From JAGXLC01 sp964461045 (lineage in GTDB: Bacteria > Bacteroidota > Bacteroidia > Bacteroidales > UBA12077), in NCBI GenBank assembly GCA_964461045.1, contig CAYWSJ010000029.1:1-38646 (forward strand): DNA of 38,646 nucleotides, given 5' to 3'. The translations under genes were made by a program, and so were the position numbers. The notes beneath the pieces were generated by a model. It made no database searches. It was not told the DNA's origin and worked only from the letters and a program-made list of their open reading frames with translations. Each line of letters begins with the position of its first letter. Position 1 is the stretch's first letter. Shown here piece after piece: positions 24,430 to 33,953 of this stretch.

Positions 24430-25536
24430 TTAGGTGTTAAAATTAATTTTTTTGTAAAATTTTAACCACTTTTCAGGAAATTCCAGATTTGTTGCCAAAA
24501 GATAATCTTTATATGTACAGGGTATTGTAAAATTTTTATTTTTTTGAGGGGTAGGTATTTCCATCCACCATCTTTCTGTTTTCTCGCTTTTATAGAATAT
24601 CAGGGAATGTTTTTCAATGTCTACCAGAAACTTTTTAATATGTTCATCTTCCAATGGATTTTCAATAATTCTTGAGCTATAACCATTTATAATAAACCAT
24701 ATAATTTGGCTTATTAATTTGTTTGTCAAACCTTTTTCATTATGATCATAAATCGCCTCAGAGATGCTTACGACCTTAGAGGAGTTACTAATTCCTGCAT
24801 ATTGAGCTATCTGACAGATTTCTTCAGCATAAAAACCATTGGGTTGAATTTTATCCTGGGCAGGGGCTTCTGAGTTTTTGAGGGCATTAATGCTGAAAGA
24901 GCAAAAGTCTGAATCTCTCAGAAGAGGCTCTGCCTCTTTTAAATCTCCTCTGAGAAAGCCAATTCTGTTTTTCTCAAAGTTTTTATATTCTTTAAAAACA
25001 TTAATGATTTCTTCTGACTGGAAATAAGTTTGATACCCTAAGTTGTTGTAATTTAAATCATCAATCGATATAAAATTACTGGATAATATATTTTTCAAAC
25101 TTGAGAAATCCGGATCTATTTCGCTGTAGTTGGGTTTTGAAGGGAGCGCTTTTAAAATACCCAGGTTGTAAATACCGGATCCTCCAAAAACAATTGAAAA
25201 GATATTTTTTTTGTTTAGATAATTTATTATTTCTTTTAGTCCTATTAAACTATCCTTTAAATTTTTTCCTTTTTTTAAATCACCAAGGTCAAAAATGTTG
25301 TGTGAAAGATTTTGCGGGAGCGATAATTTGTATAATTCTTTCCTTATTGGCGTAGTGATGCTATTTGCAACTTGTTCTTTATTAAAAAGGTAAGGAACCC
25401 CGATCAAGGCCACACTTTCATTAGCCAGCTCTTTTTCAGGAAAATTTTTGTCGTATAGGATTATTTTTTCACATAGATTCCCGGAGAATTCAGATTTTTC
25501 GAGTTTTACTGGATTAAGATATGAGGCCGGACCCAT
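24430..25536 (-). CDS. arginase/formiminoglutamase-fold protein lacking metal ligands (pseudoenzyme)
   Basis: A 368-residue cytoplasmic protein. The overall plan follows the ureohydrolase family: ALIGVPYL start, SIVFGGSGIYNLG (118-125) where arginases have GGDHS, FISIDDLNYNNLG (about 156-167) where they have the DAHxD segment, DFCSFSINALKNSEAP (210-225) where they have SxDxDxxDP, then GFYAEEICQIAQYAG and the end helix SEAIYDHNEKGLTNKLISQIIWFI. The manganese-binding His and Asp residues are replaced, so hydrolysis of arginine or formiminoglutamate is unlikely. As I recall, a gene of this family sits between topA and the gld genes in other Bacteroidota too. It starts 3 nt after topA, so the two are co-transcribed. 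Function unknown. Confidence 0.75.
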   Translation of the reverse strand: MGPASYLNPVKLEKSEFSGNLCEKIILYDKNFPEKELANESVALIGVPYLFNKEQVANSITTPIRKELYKLSLPQNLSHNIFDLGDLKKGKNLKDSLIGLKEIINYLNKKNIFSIVFGGSGIYNLGILKALPSKPNYSEIDPDFSSLKNILSSNFISIDDLNYNNLGYQTYFQSEEIINVFKEYKNFEKNRIGFLRGDLKEAEPLLRDSDFCSFSINALKNSEAPAQDKIQPNGFYAEEICQIAQYAGISNSSKVVSISEAIYDHNEKGLTNKLISQIIWFIINGYSSRIIENPLEDEHIKKFLVDIEKHSLIFYKSEKTERWWMEIPTPQKNKNFTIPCTYKDYLLATNLEFPEKWLKFYKKINFNT

Positions 25537-25539
25537 GAG

Positions 25540-27930
25540 TTACTTTGTTTTGTTGTTTTTGTTAGAACCTTTTGATTTCTTTGTTTTTGCAGATTTTTTT
25601 GTTGTTTTTCTCGTTGTTTTTTTCTTTGTTGATTTTTTTGTGTTGTTGTTTTTTTCTTCTTTTTTATTAATGATCTCCAGACAATCTTTTTCGGTCATTT
25701 TTTCCGGATCATTATTTTTTGGAATTCTGTAGTTCTTGCTTTTGTAATTAATGTATGGACCGAATCTTCCTTTTAATATTTGCAGATCATTATTTTTAAA
25801 GGATTTTATGATTTTCTTTTTATCTCTTTCTCTTTTTTCGTTAATTAATTCTATTGCTCTATCAAGCTTTATTTTAAAAGGATCATCGATTCCTTTTTTC
25901 AGAGATGCATATTTTGAATCATGTTTTACATAAGGACCAAAACGGCCAATCCCCACAGTAACTTCTTTTCCTTCAAATTTACCTATTTTTCTGGGTAATT
26001 CAAATAATTTAAGGGCTTCATCCAGTGTGATTGTCTCCAGATGTTGTCCTTTTTGTAATCCTGCAAATTTTGGCTTTTCTTCTTCCTCTCTTGTTCCTAG
26101 TTGTACCATAGGTCCGTATGGTCCTATTTTTGCCGAAACCTGCCGCCCTGTTTTTGGATCTGTACCCAGAATTCTTTCACCTACACTTTTCCCTGATATT
26201 TCAAGAGTTTCTTCGACTTTTTCATGGAAGGGGACATAAAATTTATCAATCATTTTATTCCATTTTAATTGCCCTTCAGCAATGGTGTCAAATTGTTCCT
26301 CCACATTTGCAGTAAAATTATAATCAATCACCTCTTCAAAATACTTTTTCAGGAAGTCATTTACTACCATCCCTATATCATTGGGGAAAAGTTTTCCTTT
26401 TTCAGAACCCGCCATTTCGGTTTTTTTCGATTCAGAGATTTTGTCTTTATCCAGGACTAATTCATTATATTCTCTGGGGGTTCCGAAACGATCTTCTTTT
26501 ACTACATAACCCCGGTCCTGTATTGTAGAAATGGTTGGGGCATATGTAGATGGTCTTCCGATTCCTAATTCTTCAAGTTTTTTCACCAGGCTGGCTTCTG
26601 TATACCGTGGCGGATGAAGAGAGAATCTTTCTGTGGCTTTTATAGTTTTTTTGTCTAGTTTTTGATTAACTGATAGATCAGGCAATAATCCTTTTTTGTC
26701 ACTTTCTTTTTCTTCATCTGTGGATTCCATATAAATTTTCAGGAAACCATCAAATTTCAGCACTTCGCCTGTAGCTACAAATTGATATTCCTGGTTTGAA
26801 ATATCTATTTTAACGTTTGTTTTTTCAAGTTCAGCCGGACTCATCTGGGAGGCAACTGTTCTTTTCCAGATCAGGTTGTATAATTTTTTTTCAGCTTCGG
26901 TGCCACTAACAGTTGTGTTTTGTAAATAAGTTGGCCTTATAGCTTCGTGAGCCTCCTGGGCTCCTTTTGATTTAGTTTGGTATTTTCTTGTTTTCAGGTA
27001 CTTTTCACCAAACTGTGATTGTATAATTTCTTTAGATCCTGCAATTGCGGCATTTGAAAGATTTACAGAATCTGTTCTCATGTATGTGATTTTACCTGCT
27101 TCGTATAGTTTTTGTGCTACTCTCATTGTTCTTTTAACAGAAAATCCCAGTTTTCTGCTTGCTTCCTGTTGTAGTGTTGATGTAGTAAAAGGCGGAGCCG
27201 GATTCTTTTTTGATGGCTTTTTAGTGATATCAGCAACATGATAATCAGCAGTTTTACACTTTTCTAAAAAGGATTTTACTTCTTTTTTAGTTTTAAGCCT
27301 TTTAGGTAATTCTGCAGATATTTCATTCTTGTCTGCATCAAAAATTCCTGTGATTTTATAGGAAGATTCACTTTTAAAATTGATAATTTCTCTTTCGCGT
27401 TCAACTATTAATCTCAGGGCGGCTGATTGTACCCTGCCGGCTGATAGTGAGGGTCTTACTTTTCTCCATAATACCGGTGAAAGCTCAAAACCAACAAGTC
27501 TGTCCAGTATTCTCCTTGCCTGTTGGGCATTTACCAGGTTTATGTCAATATCTCTTGGTTTGTTGATGGCATTTTTTATAGCTTCTTTTGTAATTTCATG
27601 AAAAACGATTCGTTTTGTTTTTTCAGGAGTTAAGTTTAAAACTTCATATAAATGCCATGCAATTGCTTCTCCTTCGCGGTCTTCATCAGTTGCGAGCCAG
27701 ACTGTTTTTGCTTCTTTAGCTAATTTTTTTAGTTCTCTGACAATTTCTTTTTTATCTTCAGGAATTGTATATTTGGGCTGATAATTTTTTTCAACATCAA
27801 TACCATAATTCTTTTTTTCAAGATCTCTGATATGACCATAACTGGATTTTACAAGGAAGTTTTTTCCTAAAAATTTTTTTATAGTTTTGGCCTTTGCGGG
27901 CGACTCTACAATCACTAAATTATCTTCCAT
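25540..27930 (-). CDS. topA: DNA topoisomerase I
   Basis: A 796-residue type IA topoisomerase that relaxes negative supercoils through a covalent 5'-phosphotyrosine. The Toprim domain opens with LVIVESPAKAKTI (E9) and continues with WLATDEDREGEAIAWHL (about 78-93). The active-site tyrosine is Y283 in ITYMRTDSVNLS. The core includes RPTYLQ and HPPRYTEASLVKKLEELGIGRPSTYAPTI. After the core come topoisomerase C-terminal repeats (GPYGPMVQLG, GRFGPYVKHD, GRFGPYINYK) instead of Cys zinc fingers. The last 40 residues are almost all Lys, Thr, Ser and Asn, a basic DNA-binding tail. Overlapping transcription with the arginase-fold gene is likely. Confidence 0.97.
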   Translation of the reverse strand: MEDNLVIVESPAKAKTIKKFLGKNFLVKSSYGHIRDLEKKNYGIDVEKNYQPKYTIPEDKKEIVRELKKLAKEAKTVWLATDEDREGEAIAWHLYEVLNLTPEKTKRIVFHEITKEAIKNAINKPRDIDINLVNAQQARRILDRLVGFELSPVLWRKVRPSLSAGRVQSAALRLIVEREREIINFKSESSYKITGIFDADKNEISAELPKRLKTKKEVKSFLEKCKTADYHVADITKKPSKKNPAPPFTTSTLQQEASRKLGFSVKRTMRVAQKLYEAGKITYMRTDSVNLSNAAIAGSKEIIQSQFGEKYLKTRKYQTKSKGAQEAHEAIRPTYLQNTTVSGTEAEKKLYNLIWKRTVASQMSPAELEKTNVKIDISNQEYQFVATGEVLKFDGFLKIYMESTDEEKESDKKGLLPDLSVNQKLDKKTIKATERFSLHPPRYTEASLVKKLEELGIGRPSTYAPTISTIQDRGYVVKEDRFGTPREYNELVLDKDKISESKKTEMAGSEKGKLFPNDIGMVVNDFLKKYFEEVIDYNFTANVEEQFDTIAEGQLKWNKMIDKFYVPFHEKVEETLEISGKSVGERILGTDPKTGRQVSAKIGPYGPMVQLGTREEEEKPKFAGLQKGQHLETITLDEALKLFELPRKIGKFEGKEVTVGIGRFGPYVKHDSKYASLKKGIDDPFKIKLDRAIELINEKRERDKKKIIKSFKNNDLQILKGRFGPYINYKSKNYRIPKNNDPEKMTEKDCLEIINKKEEKNNNTKKSTKKKTTRKTTKKSAKTKKSKGSNKNNKTK

Positions 27931-27966
27931 AAAAAAATGGATTTATTATAATATAATTAAAAACGG

Positions 27967-28002
27967 CAAAGTTAATACAATTAAAATATCAACATCAAAA
28001 AA
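27967..28002 (-). promoter_or_regulatory. topA promoter
   Basis: Read on the - strand, TTTTTTG (28002-27996) and TAACTTTG (27974-27967) are 21 nt apart, a full match to the Bacteroidota TTTG-N(about 20)-TAnnTTTG promoter. The topA ATG is 36 nt further on. Confidence 0.7.
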
Positions 28003-28039
28003 ATATTAAATAAAATATTTCTAATCTAAATCGTTTAAA

Positions 28040-30403
28040 ATGAGGTTTAAAATAAAATTTACCAGAAAGAATTACTTACGTTTGTTTTGGACATTGTTTG
28101 CGCTTCCTTTTGTCTTCCTGATTGTTATCTTTTCTTTGATTGGGATGGAAACATTTGGTCCTCTTCCAACTTTTGAAGATCTTGAGAACCCTGATAATAA
28201 CAGGGCTTCGTTGGTTTATTCCGAAGATGGAGAAATGCTTGGAAAGTTTTATGATCAAAACCGGACTTATATAGATTTCAGAGAATTATCTCCAAATATA
28301 GTACATGCTCTTTTGGCTACAGAGGATATCCGTTTTCATAAGCATTCCGGAATAGATGCCAGGGGATTAATCCGTGTGGCTGTAAAGACTATTTTAATGG
28401 GTAAACGAGCCGGAGGAGGTAGTACAATCACCCAGCAACTTGCAAAGAATCTGTTCCCAAGAGATAACCTAAGACAAAGCACACAGATTGGTCGAGCCAT
28501 GCATCTTATGGTGACAAAATTCAAGGAATGGATTACAGCAGTTAAGCTTGAGAGGAATTACACCAAGAAAGAAATTATGGTAATGTATTTGAATACAGTG
28601 GCTTTTGGTGGGCAATCTTATGGAATTAAATCGGCTGCAAAGACTTATTTCAATACAGTACCTGATTCCCTGAAGATTGAACAGGCTGCAACACTTGTTG
28701 GTATGCTGAAAGCTCCTACGCGGTATTCTCCTGTTCTTCATCCTGAGCGCTGCAAACAGAGAAGAAATATAGTATTGGGGCAGATGAACAAATATGATTA
28801 TTTATCTGATGCCAGGTTTGATTCACTAAGTCTTTTACCATTAAATATTGATTATAAGGTTAGAGACCATAATGAAGGTCCGGCAACTTATTTTCGTGCT
28901 TATTTGAGAAAAACCATGATAAGAAATAAGCCCAAAAGAGAGCAATATATTACAGAGCAATCGTATAAAGAAGATTCTACTGAATGGGCAAATAACCCCC
29001 TTTACGGATGGTGCAATAAAAATAAAAAACCAGATGGAAGTTCTTACGATCTTTTTAAAGATGGATTAAGAATCTATACAACTATAAATTCTGAACTACA
29101 GGAAAAAGCTGAAAATGCAGTTAAAAAGCATCTTGGTGAAGATCTTCAGGAAAAATTCTTTGAAGAGAAAGAAGGAATGAGGAATGCGCCGTTTTCAAAA
29201 GATCTTACCCAGGAACAAATTGATAATATAATTGAACGTTCTATAAAAAGAACTCATCGCTATTATGTTTTAAACCGACAAGGACTTAAGATGGATTCAA
29301 TCATGGCTGTATTTAACAAACCCGTTGACATGGAAGTTTTTACATGGGGCGGGAAGGTTGATACTACTATGAGCCCATTGGACTCAATACTATATTATAA
29401 GCATTTTCTCAGGGCTGGTCTGATGTCTATGAATCCTAAGAATGGTCATGTGAAGGCTTATGTAGGCGGTCCTAATTTCAGATACTTTAAATTTGATCAT
29501 GTAACTCAGGGAAAAAGACAGGTAGGATCAACAATAAAGCCTTTTATGTATACACTGGCGATGCAGGAAGGTTATTCCCCTTGTTATAAGGTAGCTAATG
29601 TTCCGAATACATTTTATATTAATGATACAACTACATGGACACCAAAAAATTCGGGTCCATCAAAATACGACGGAGAGATGGTGACCTTAAAATGGGGGCT
29701 TGCTCATTCTGTAAATTATATTTCTGCCTGGCTGATAAAACAATTTAACGCTCAGGCAGTAATTGATGTTATGCGTAAGATGGGAATTGAAAGTCATATT
29801 GATCCGGTTCCTTCTATCTTTTTAGGAACTTCAGATATATCTCTTTATGAGATGGTTGGAGCATACAGTACATTTGCCAACAAGGGAGTCTATATTGAAC
29901 CTTATTTTGTTACCAGAATTGAAGATAAAGAAGGGAATGTAATAACTACATTTAAACCCAAACAGAGTGAAGCCGTCAGTGAACAAACAGCATATCTGAT
30001 GTTAAATTTGTTACAGAATGTGGTGAAGGAAGGAACAGCAATCCGGTTAAGACTTACCTATGATATGAACCATGAAATAGCAGGAAAAACAGGAACTACA
30101 CAGAATCAGTCAGATGGCTGGTTTATGGGTGTGACTCCTAACCTGGTGTCTGGTGTTTGGGTTGGTGGTGAAAACAGGGGTATTCATTTCAAGGGAATTA
30201 AATTAGGACAGGGAGCAAACATGGCATTGCCTATTTGGGCTCTCTATATGAAAGGCGCTTATGAAGATGAAAAGCTGAATTATCCCTTGTCTAAAGATGA
30301 CGAATTTGAAGCACCGGAGGAATTCAATTATGTGCTGGATTGTGAAAAATATGAAAAAATGAATCAGGGACGCTCAGATCAAAGGGAAGATGATTTTTTC
30401 TAG
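28040..30403 (+). CDS. mrcA: penicillin-binding protein 1A (bifunctional transglycosylase/transpeptidase)
   Basis: A class A PBP of 787 residues that polymerises and cross-links peptidoglycan. A single N-terminal membrane helix (about 15-36) is followed by a GT51 transglycosylase domain with catalytic E95 in ATEDIRFHKHSGID, GGGSTITQQLAKNLF and ERNYTKKEIMVMYLN. The transpeptidase domain carries the three signatures: S497-x-x-K (GSTIKPF), S557-V-N559 and K683-T-G-T. All catalytic residues are present. It diverges from topA across 109 nt and converges on the ABC gene; the two stop codons share the four bases CTAG at 30400-30403. Confidence 0.96.
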   Translation: MRFKIKFTRKNYLRLFWTLFALPFVFLIVIFSLIGMETFGPLPTFEDLENPDNNRASLVYSEDGEMLGKFYDQNRTYIDFRELSPNIVHALLATEDIRFHKHSGIDARGLIRVAVKTILMGKRAGGGSTITQQLAKNLFPRDNLRQSTQIGRAMHLMVTKFKEWITAVKLERNYTKKEIMVMYLNTVAFGGQSYGIKSAAKTYFNTVPDSLKIEQAATLVGMLKAPTRYSPVLHPERCKQRRNIVLGQMNKYDYLSDARFDSLSLLPLNIDYKVRDHNEGPATYFRAYLRKTMIRNKPKREQYITEQSYKEDSTEWANNPLYGWCNKNKKPDGSSYDLFKDGLRIYTTINSELQEKAENAVKKHLGEDLQEKFFEEKEGMRNAPFSKDLTQEQIDNIIERSIKRTHRYYVLNRQGLKMDSIMAVFNKPVDMEVFTWGGKVDTTMSPLDSILYYKHFLRAGLMSMNPKNGHVKAYVGGPNFRYFKFDHVTQGKRQVGSTIKPFMYTLAMQEGYSPCYKVANVPNTFYINDTTTWTPKNSGPSKYDGEMVTLKWGLAHSVNYISAWLIKQFNAQAVIDVMRKMGIESHIDPVPSIFLGTSDISLYEMVGAYSTFANKGVYIEPYFVTRIEDKEGNVITTFKPKQSEAVSEQTAYLMLNLLQNVVKEGTAIRLRLTYDMNHEIAGKTGTTQNQSDGWFMGVTPNLVSGVWVGGENRGIHFKGIKLGQGANMALPIWALYMKGAYEDEKLNYPLSKDDEFEAPEEFNYVLDCEKYEKMNQGRSDQREDDFF

Positions 30404-32088
30404 ACCTCAATATTTGGAATAGAATTTAAAAGCATTTTTGTATATTGATTTTTGGGAGCTTCAAATATATTATCTGAGGCTCCTTTTTCAATTATTTCAC
30501 CTTCTTTCATTACAGCAATTGTATCAGCCATGAATCGTACGACAGAAAAATCATGCGAGATAAAAACATAGGTTAATTCATATTTTTCTTTCAGATCTTG
30601 CAGAAGGTTTAATACTTCTGCCTGTATTGAAACATCCAGAGCTGAAACCGATTCGTCGCAAACTATGAAAGATGGCTGTAAGGCCAGGACTCTTGCTATT
30701 GCAACTCTTTGTCTTTGCCCTCCGGATAATTCATGGGGATACCGACGAAGGAAATCTTCTCCCAATCTTACATCATTTAATAATTCTTTTACTTTTAACT
30801 GGGTTTCTTTTTTGCTGTTGGTATAATGATAGTAGTTTATTGGTTCAGATATTATTTTTTCTACAGTAGGTTTAGGGTTTAATGATGAGTAGGGATCCTG
30901 AAAAATTATTTGGGCTTCCTGGCGAAAGTTTTTAAGCTTTCTTCTGTTTAAACTTTTTAAATTATTTCCCTGGTAATAAATATCTCCGTTGGTTGTATAT
31001 AAAAGTTTAAGCATCAACCTGCCCAGGGTAGATTTACCGCAACCTGATTCTCCTACCAGTCCAAGTGTTTCATGTTTGTGAATCCGGAGAGAAACATTTT
31101 TTATAGCTTCCACTGTTTTTTTCGGTTTACCCAGGAAATTTGTTTTTACCGGAAATGATTTTGATACATTTTCAAGCGAAAAAAGAACATCTTCGAATTT
31201 CTTTTTGTATTTTTTTTCACGTCTGGATGTTGTTATTGATGAATCCTGACTAAAATCCTGTAGTGTTTTTAGTCTTTCTGGTTTATATGAAACAGGGGGT
31301 CGGCAGGCCAGCAACCCTTTGGTATAAGCGTTTCCCGGATTAGTGATTATTGGCTTTTTGCTGTTTAGTTCCACAATTTTTCCATTGTTCATTACAGCTA
31401 TTGTATCTGCAATTTCCGACACAACACCCAGATCATGTGAAATAAAGATCAGGCTCATATTATATTTCTGTGTCAATTCCTTTAACAGATTAAGAATTGA
31501 TTTTTGAACAGTTACATCAAGTGCTGTGGTTGGTTCGTCAGCAATCAGTATTTTGGGGTTGCACGAAACAGCCATAGCTATCATAACACGCTGTTGTTGT
31601 CCTCCTGACAACTGGTGAGGGTAGCTCTTAAAAATTCTTGAGGGTTCGGGAAGTTTAACCTGTTCAAAAAGATGCAAACATAACTCCCTGGCTTCCGATG
31701 GTTTAAGTTTCTGATGTTCCAGTATGTTTTCAACAACCTGGTTTCCACATGTGAAAGCCGGGTTTAATGCAGACATGGGTTCCTGGAAAATCATTGCAAT
31801 TTCATTCCCCCTTATGGCTCTCATTGATTTATCATTAAGCCCTGTCAAATCAACTGAGTCATGCTTCCTGAAAAATTCTATTTTTCCGGAATTTATAGTT
31901 GATGCAGGAGGGAGGAGGTTAAGAATGGATAATGCTGTAATTGTTTTTCCGGAACCTGATTCTCCAACAATCCCTAGAGATTCTCCTTTGCCCAGATCAA
32001 AAGAAATATGATCTACTGCTTTCACAACAGGGAGTTGAGAGGCAAAATGAATACTCAGATTCTGAACGGAAAGTATTTTTTCTTTCAT
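30400..32088 (-). CDS. peptide-type ABC transporter ATPase with two fused nucleotide-binding domains
   Basis: A 562-residue cytoplasmic ATPase uniting the DppD-like and DppF-like subunits of an oligopeptide/dipeptide importer. NBD1 has Walker A GESGSGKT, signature LSGGQQQRVMIAMA and Walker B ILIADEPTTALD; NBD2 has GESGCGKST, LSGGQRQRVAIARV and IVCDESVSALD. Both sites look active. Family relatives include GsiA and YejF. No permease or binding-protein gene is nearby, so its membrane partners are elsewhere. It is the last gene of the panC operon, 3 nt after radA. Confidence 0.93.
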   Translation of the reverse strand: MKEKILSVQNLSIHFASQLPVVKAVDHISFDLGKGESLGIVGESGSGKTITALSILNLLPPASTINSGKIEFFRKHDSVDLTGLNDKSMRAIRGNEIAMIFQEPMSALNPAFTCGNQVVENILEHQKLKPSEARELCLHLFEQVKLPEPSRIFKSYPHQLSGGQQQRVMIAMAVSCNPKILIADEPTTALDVTVQKSILNLLKELTQKYNMSLIFISHDLGVVSEIADTIAVMNNGKIVELNSKKPIITNPGNAYTKGLLACRPPVSYKPERLKTLQDFSQDSSITTSRREKKYKKKFEDVLFSLENVSKSFPVKTNFLGKPKKTVEAIKNVSLRIHKHETLGLVGESGCGKSTLGRLMLKLLYTTNGDIYYQGNNLKSLNRRKLKNFRQEAQIIFQDPYSSLNPKPTVEKIISEPINYYHYTNSKKETQLKVKELLNDVRLGEDFLRRYPHELSGGQRQRVAIARVLALQPSFIVCDESVSALDVSIQAEVLNLLQDLKEKYELTYVFISHDFSVVRFMADTIAVMKEGEIIEKGASDNIFEAPKNQYTKMLLNSIPNIEV

Positions 32089-32091
32089 AAC

Positions 32092-33450
32092 TTAACGAAA
32101 GATTCGGTTGAACAAATCCTGAACCGTATTAATCATAACAACTTCTATGTTGTAGTTATTTGTTTGAAGTTTGTTATAGCCAGAGATAAAAATTTTGCTG
32201 AAGCCAATTTTTTCAGCTTCCTGAATTCTTTGTTCTATCTGGCTTACTGCTCTTATTTCTCCTGACAAACCCACTTCTCCTGCAAAACATACATTCCCGG
32301 GTATGGTTTTATCGGTTAATGAAGATAAAACAGAAGCTATTATTGAAAGATCAATAGCCGGATCGATTACTTTTATTCCTCCTGCAATATTGAGGAAAAC
32401 ATCTTTGTTGTAAAGATTCAGATTGCCTTTCTTTTCCAGCACGGCAAGCAACATGCTTAATCGCCTGCCATCGAATCCGGTTGTGGTTCTTTGAGGAGTT
32501 CCATAAGGGGAGGCACTGACAAGAGCCTGAATTTCAACCAAAAAAGGGCGGATTCCATTGATGGTTGCTGCAATAGCCACTCCGCTTAAGTCATTATTGC
32601 TTTGGTTTATAAGTAGTTCTGATGGGTTTAGCACTTCTTCCAGTCCAAAATTGTGCATTTCAAAAATACCTATTTCCGAGGTTGACCCAAACCGGTTTTT
32701 CAGCGAACGCAATACGCGGTAGATATAGTTGTGATCTCCTTCAAATTGCAATACTACATCTACAATGTGTTCCAGGACTTTTGGTCCGGCTATGCTCCCT
32801 TCTTTATTAATGTGGCCGATCAATAAAACAGGAATTGCCGAGGCTTTAGCAAATCTTAACAATTGGCTAGCTGATTCTCTCACCTGGGATATATTTCCCG
32901 GCGAAGAATCGATGTTTTCAGAAAATAATGTCTGGATAGAGTCTACGATGAGCAGGTCGGGTTTGAATTCTTTAGTTTTAGCGATAACCTCTTCTAAAGA
33001 TGTTTCATTGAGAAGATGTACTTTTTCATTTTTTTTATTAATTCGATCAGCCCTTATTTTTATTTGCCGGAGACTCTCTTCACCTGAAACATAAAGGCTT
33101 TTCATTTCATTGGACTGCAATGCAATCTGCAGTGCAAGGGTGGATTTTCCTATTCCAGGTTCACCTCCAATGAGCACGACAGAACCCGGTACTATTCCAC
33201 CACCCAGAACTCTGTCTACTTCATTATAGTTTGCCGACAAACGTGGTTCTTTTTCCAGGGATATCTCTGAGAGAGGTTTGATATCATTGGTGTCTTCACT
33301 ACGGAAGGTTTCCTTTTTGTTCTTTGACCCTGAAATTCGTTTTTCTTTATAGGTATTCCATTGCTGGCAATACGGACATTTTCCAATCCATTTCGGGGAG
33401 TCTGCTCCGCAATTGTCGCAGACATAAACTATCTTATCTTTTTTGGCCAT
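32092..33450 (-). CDS. radA: DNA repair protein RadA
   Basis: A RecA-like helicase of 452 residues that drives branch migration in recombinational repair. The N-terminal zinc finger C11-x2-C14-x10-C25-x2-C28 is complete. The ATPase has Walker A GGEPGIGKSTLALQ, Walker B LLIVDSIQT, and the RadA-specific KNRFGSTSEIGIFEM motif. The C-terminal third is the Lon-protease-like domain (SASPYGTPQRTTTGFDGRRLSMLLAVLEKK, LSGEIRAVSQIEQRIQEAEK). Length and motif order are normal. It lies 14 nt after rfaE2. Confidence 0.97.
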   Translation of the reverse strand: MAKKDKIVYVCDNCGADSPKWIGKCPYCQQWNTYKEKRISGSKNKKETFRSEDTNDIKPLSEISLEKEPRLSANYNEVDRVLGGGIVPGSVVLIGGEPGIGKSTLALQIALQSNEMKSLYVSGEESLRQIKIRADRINKKNEKVHLLNETSLEEVIAKTKEFKPDLLIVDSIQTLFSENIDSSPGNISQVRESASQLLRFAKASAIPVLLIGHINKEGSIAGPKVLEHIVDVVLQFEGDHNYIYRVLRSLKNRFGSTSEIGIFEMHNFGLEEVLNPSELLINQSNNDLSGVAIAATINGIRPFLVEIQALVSASPYGTPQRTTTGFDGRRLSMLLAVLEKKGNLNLYNKDVFLNIAGGIKVIDPAIDLSIIASVLSSLTDKTIPGNVCFAGEVGLSGEIRAVSQIEQRIQEAEKIGFSKIFISGYNKLQTNNYNIEVVMINTVQDLFNRIFR

Positions 33451-33464
33451 AACGGGTATGTGAG

Positions 33465-33953
33465 TTACTCTTTAATTTTATTTATAACGGAAGAGGTTGA
33501 GTAACCTTCAGTCAGGTTTACTGTTATTATCTCGCCTCCATTTGACTCAACCACGTCGGCTCCTACAATATCTTCTTTCTGGTAATCGGCTCCTTTCACC
33601 AACACATCAGGTTTGATTTGTTCTATTAAATTATAAGGGGTGTCCTCGTTAAAAAAGACCACAGCAGTAACAAAAGTCAGCGAAGCTAATACAAGCGCCC
33701 TTGATTTTTCATCCTGAACGGGCCTTTGGGGGCCCTTTATATTTTTTACGGATTGATCGGTATTCAGACCTATAACTAAAACATCGCCCAGAGAAGCTGC
33801 TTTTGCCAGGTATTCAATATGACCGCGGTGGAGTATATCAAAACAGCCGTTTGTAAACACGAGCCGGTGATTTTTGAGCCTCCAGTATGTGAGCAATGGA
33901 GTAAGCTTTTCTTTATTTATTATTTTTTGGTTCAGTATTTCCAGATAATTCAT
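33465..33953 (-). CDS. rfaE2: D-glycero-beta-D-manno-heptose 1-phosphate adenylyltransferase
   Basis: A 162-residue nucleotidylyltransferase that activates heptose-1-phosphate with ATP on the way to ADP-heptose for lipopolysaccharide. The cytidylyltransferase-like core has LVFTNGCFDILHRGHIEYL with H42-R-G-H45, GLNTDQSVKNIKGPQRPVQ, VLVKGADYQKEDIVGADVV and the end segment EGYSTSSVINKI. This is the stand-alone form of the HldE C-terminal domain; the kinase half must be encoded elsewhere. Its start lies 41 nt inside the preceding membrane-protein gene, suggesting coupled translation. Confidence 0.93.
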   Translation of the reverse strand: MNYLEILNQKIINKEKLTPLLTYWRLKNHRLVFTNGCFDILHRGHIEYLAKAASLGDVLVIGLNTDQSVKNIKGPQRPVQDEKSRALVLASLTFVTAVVFFNEDTPYNLIEQIKPDVLVKGADYQKEDIVGADVVESNGGEIITVNLTEGYSTSSVINKIKE

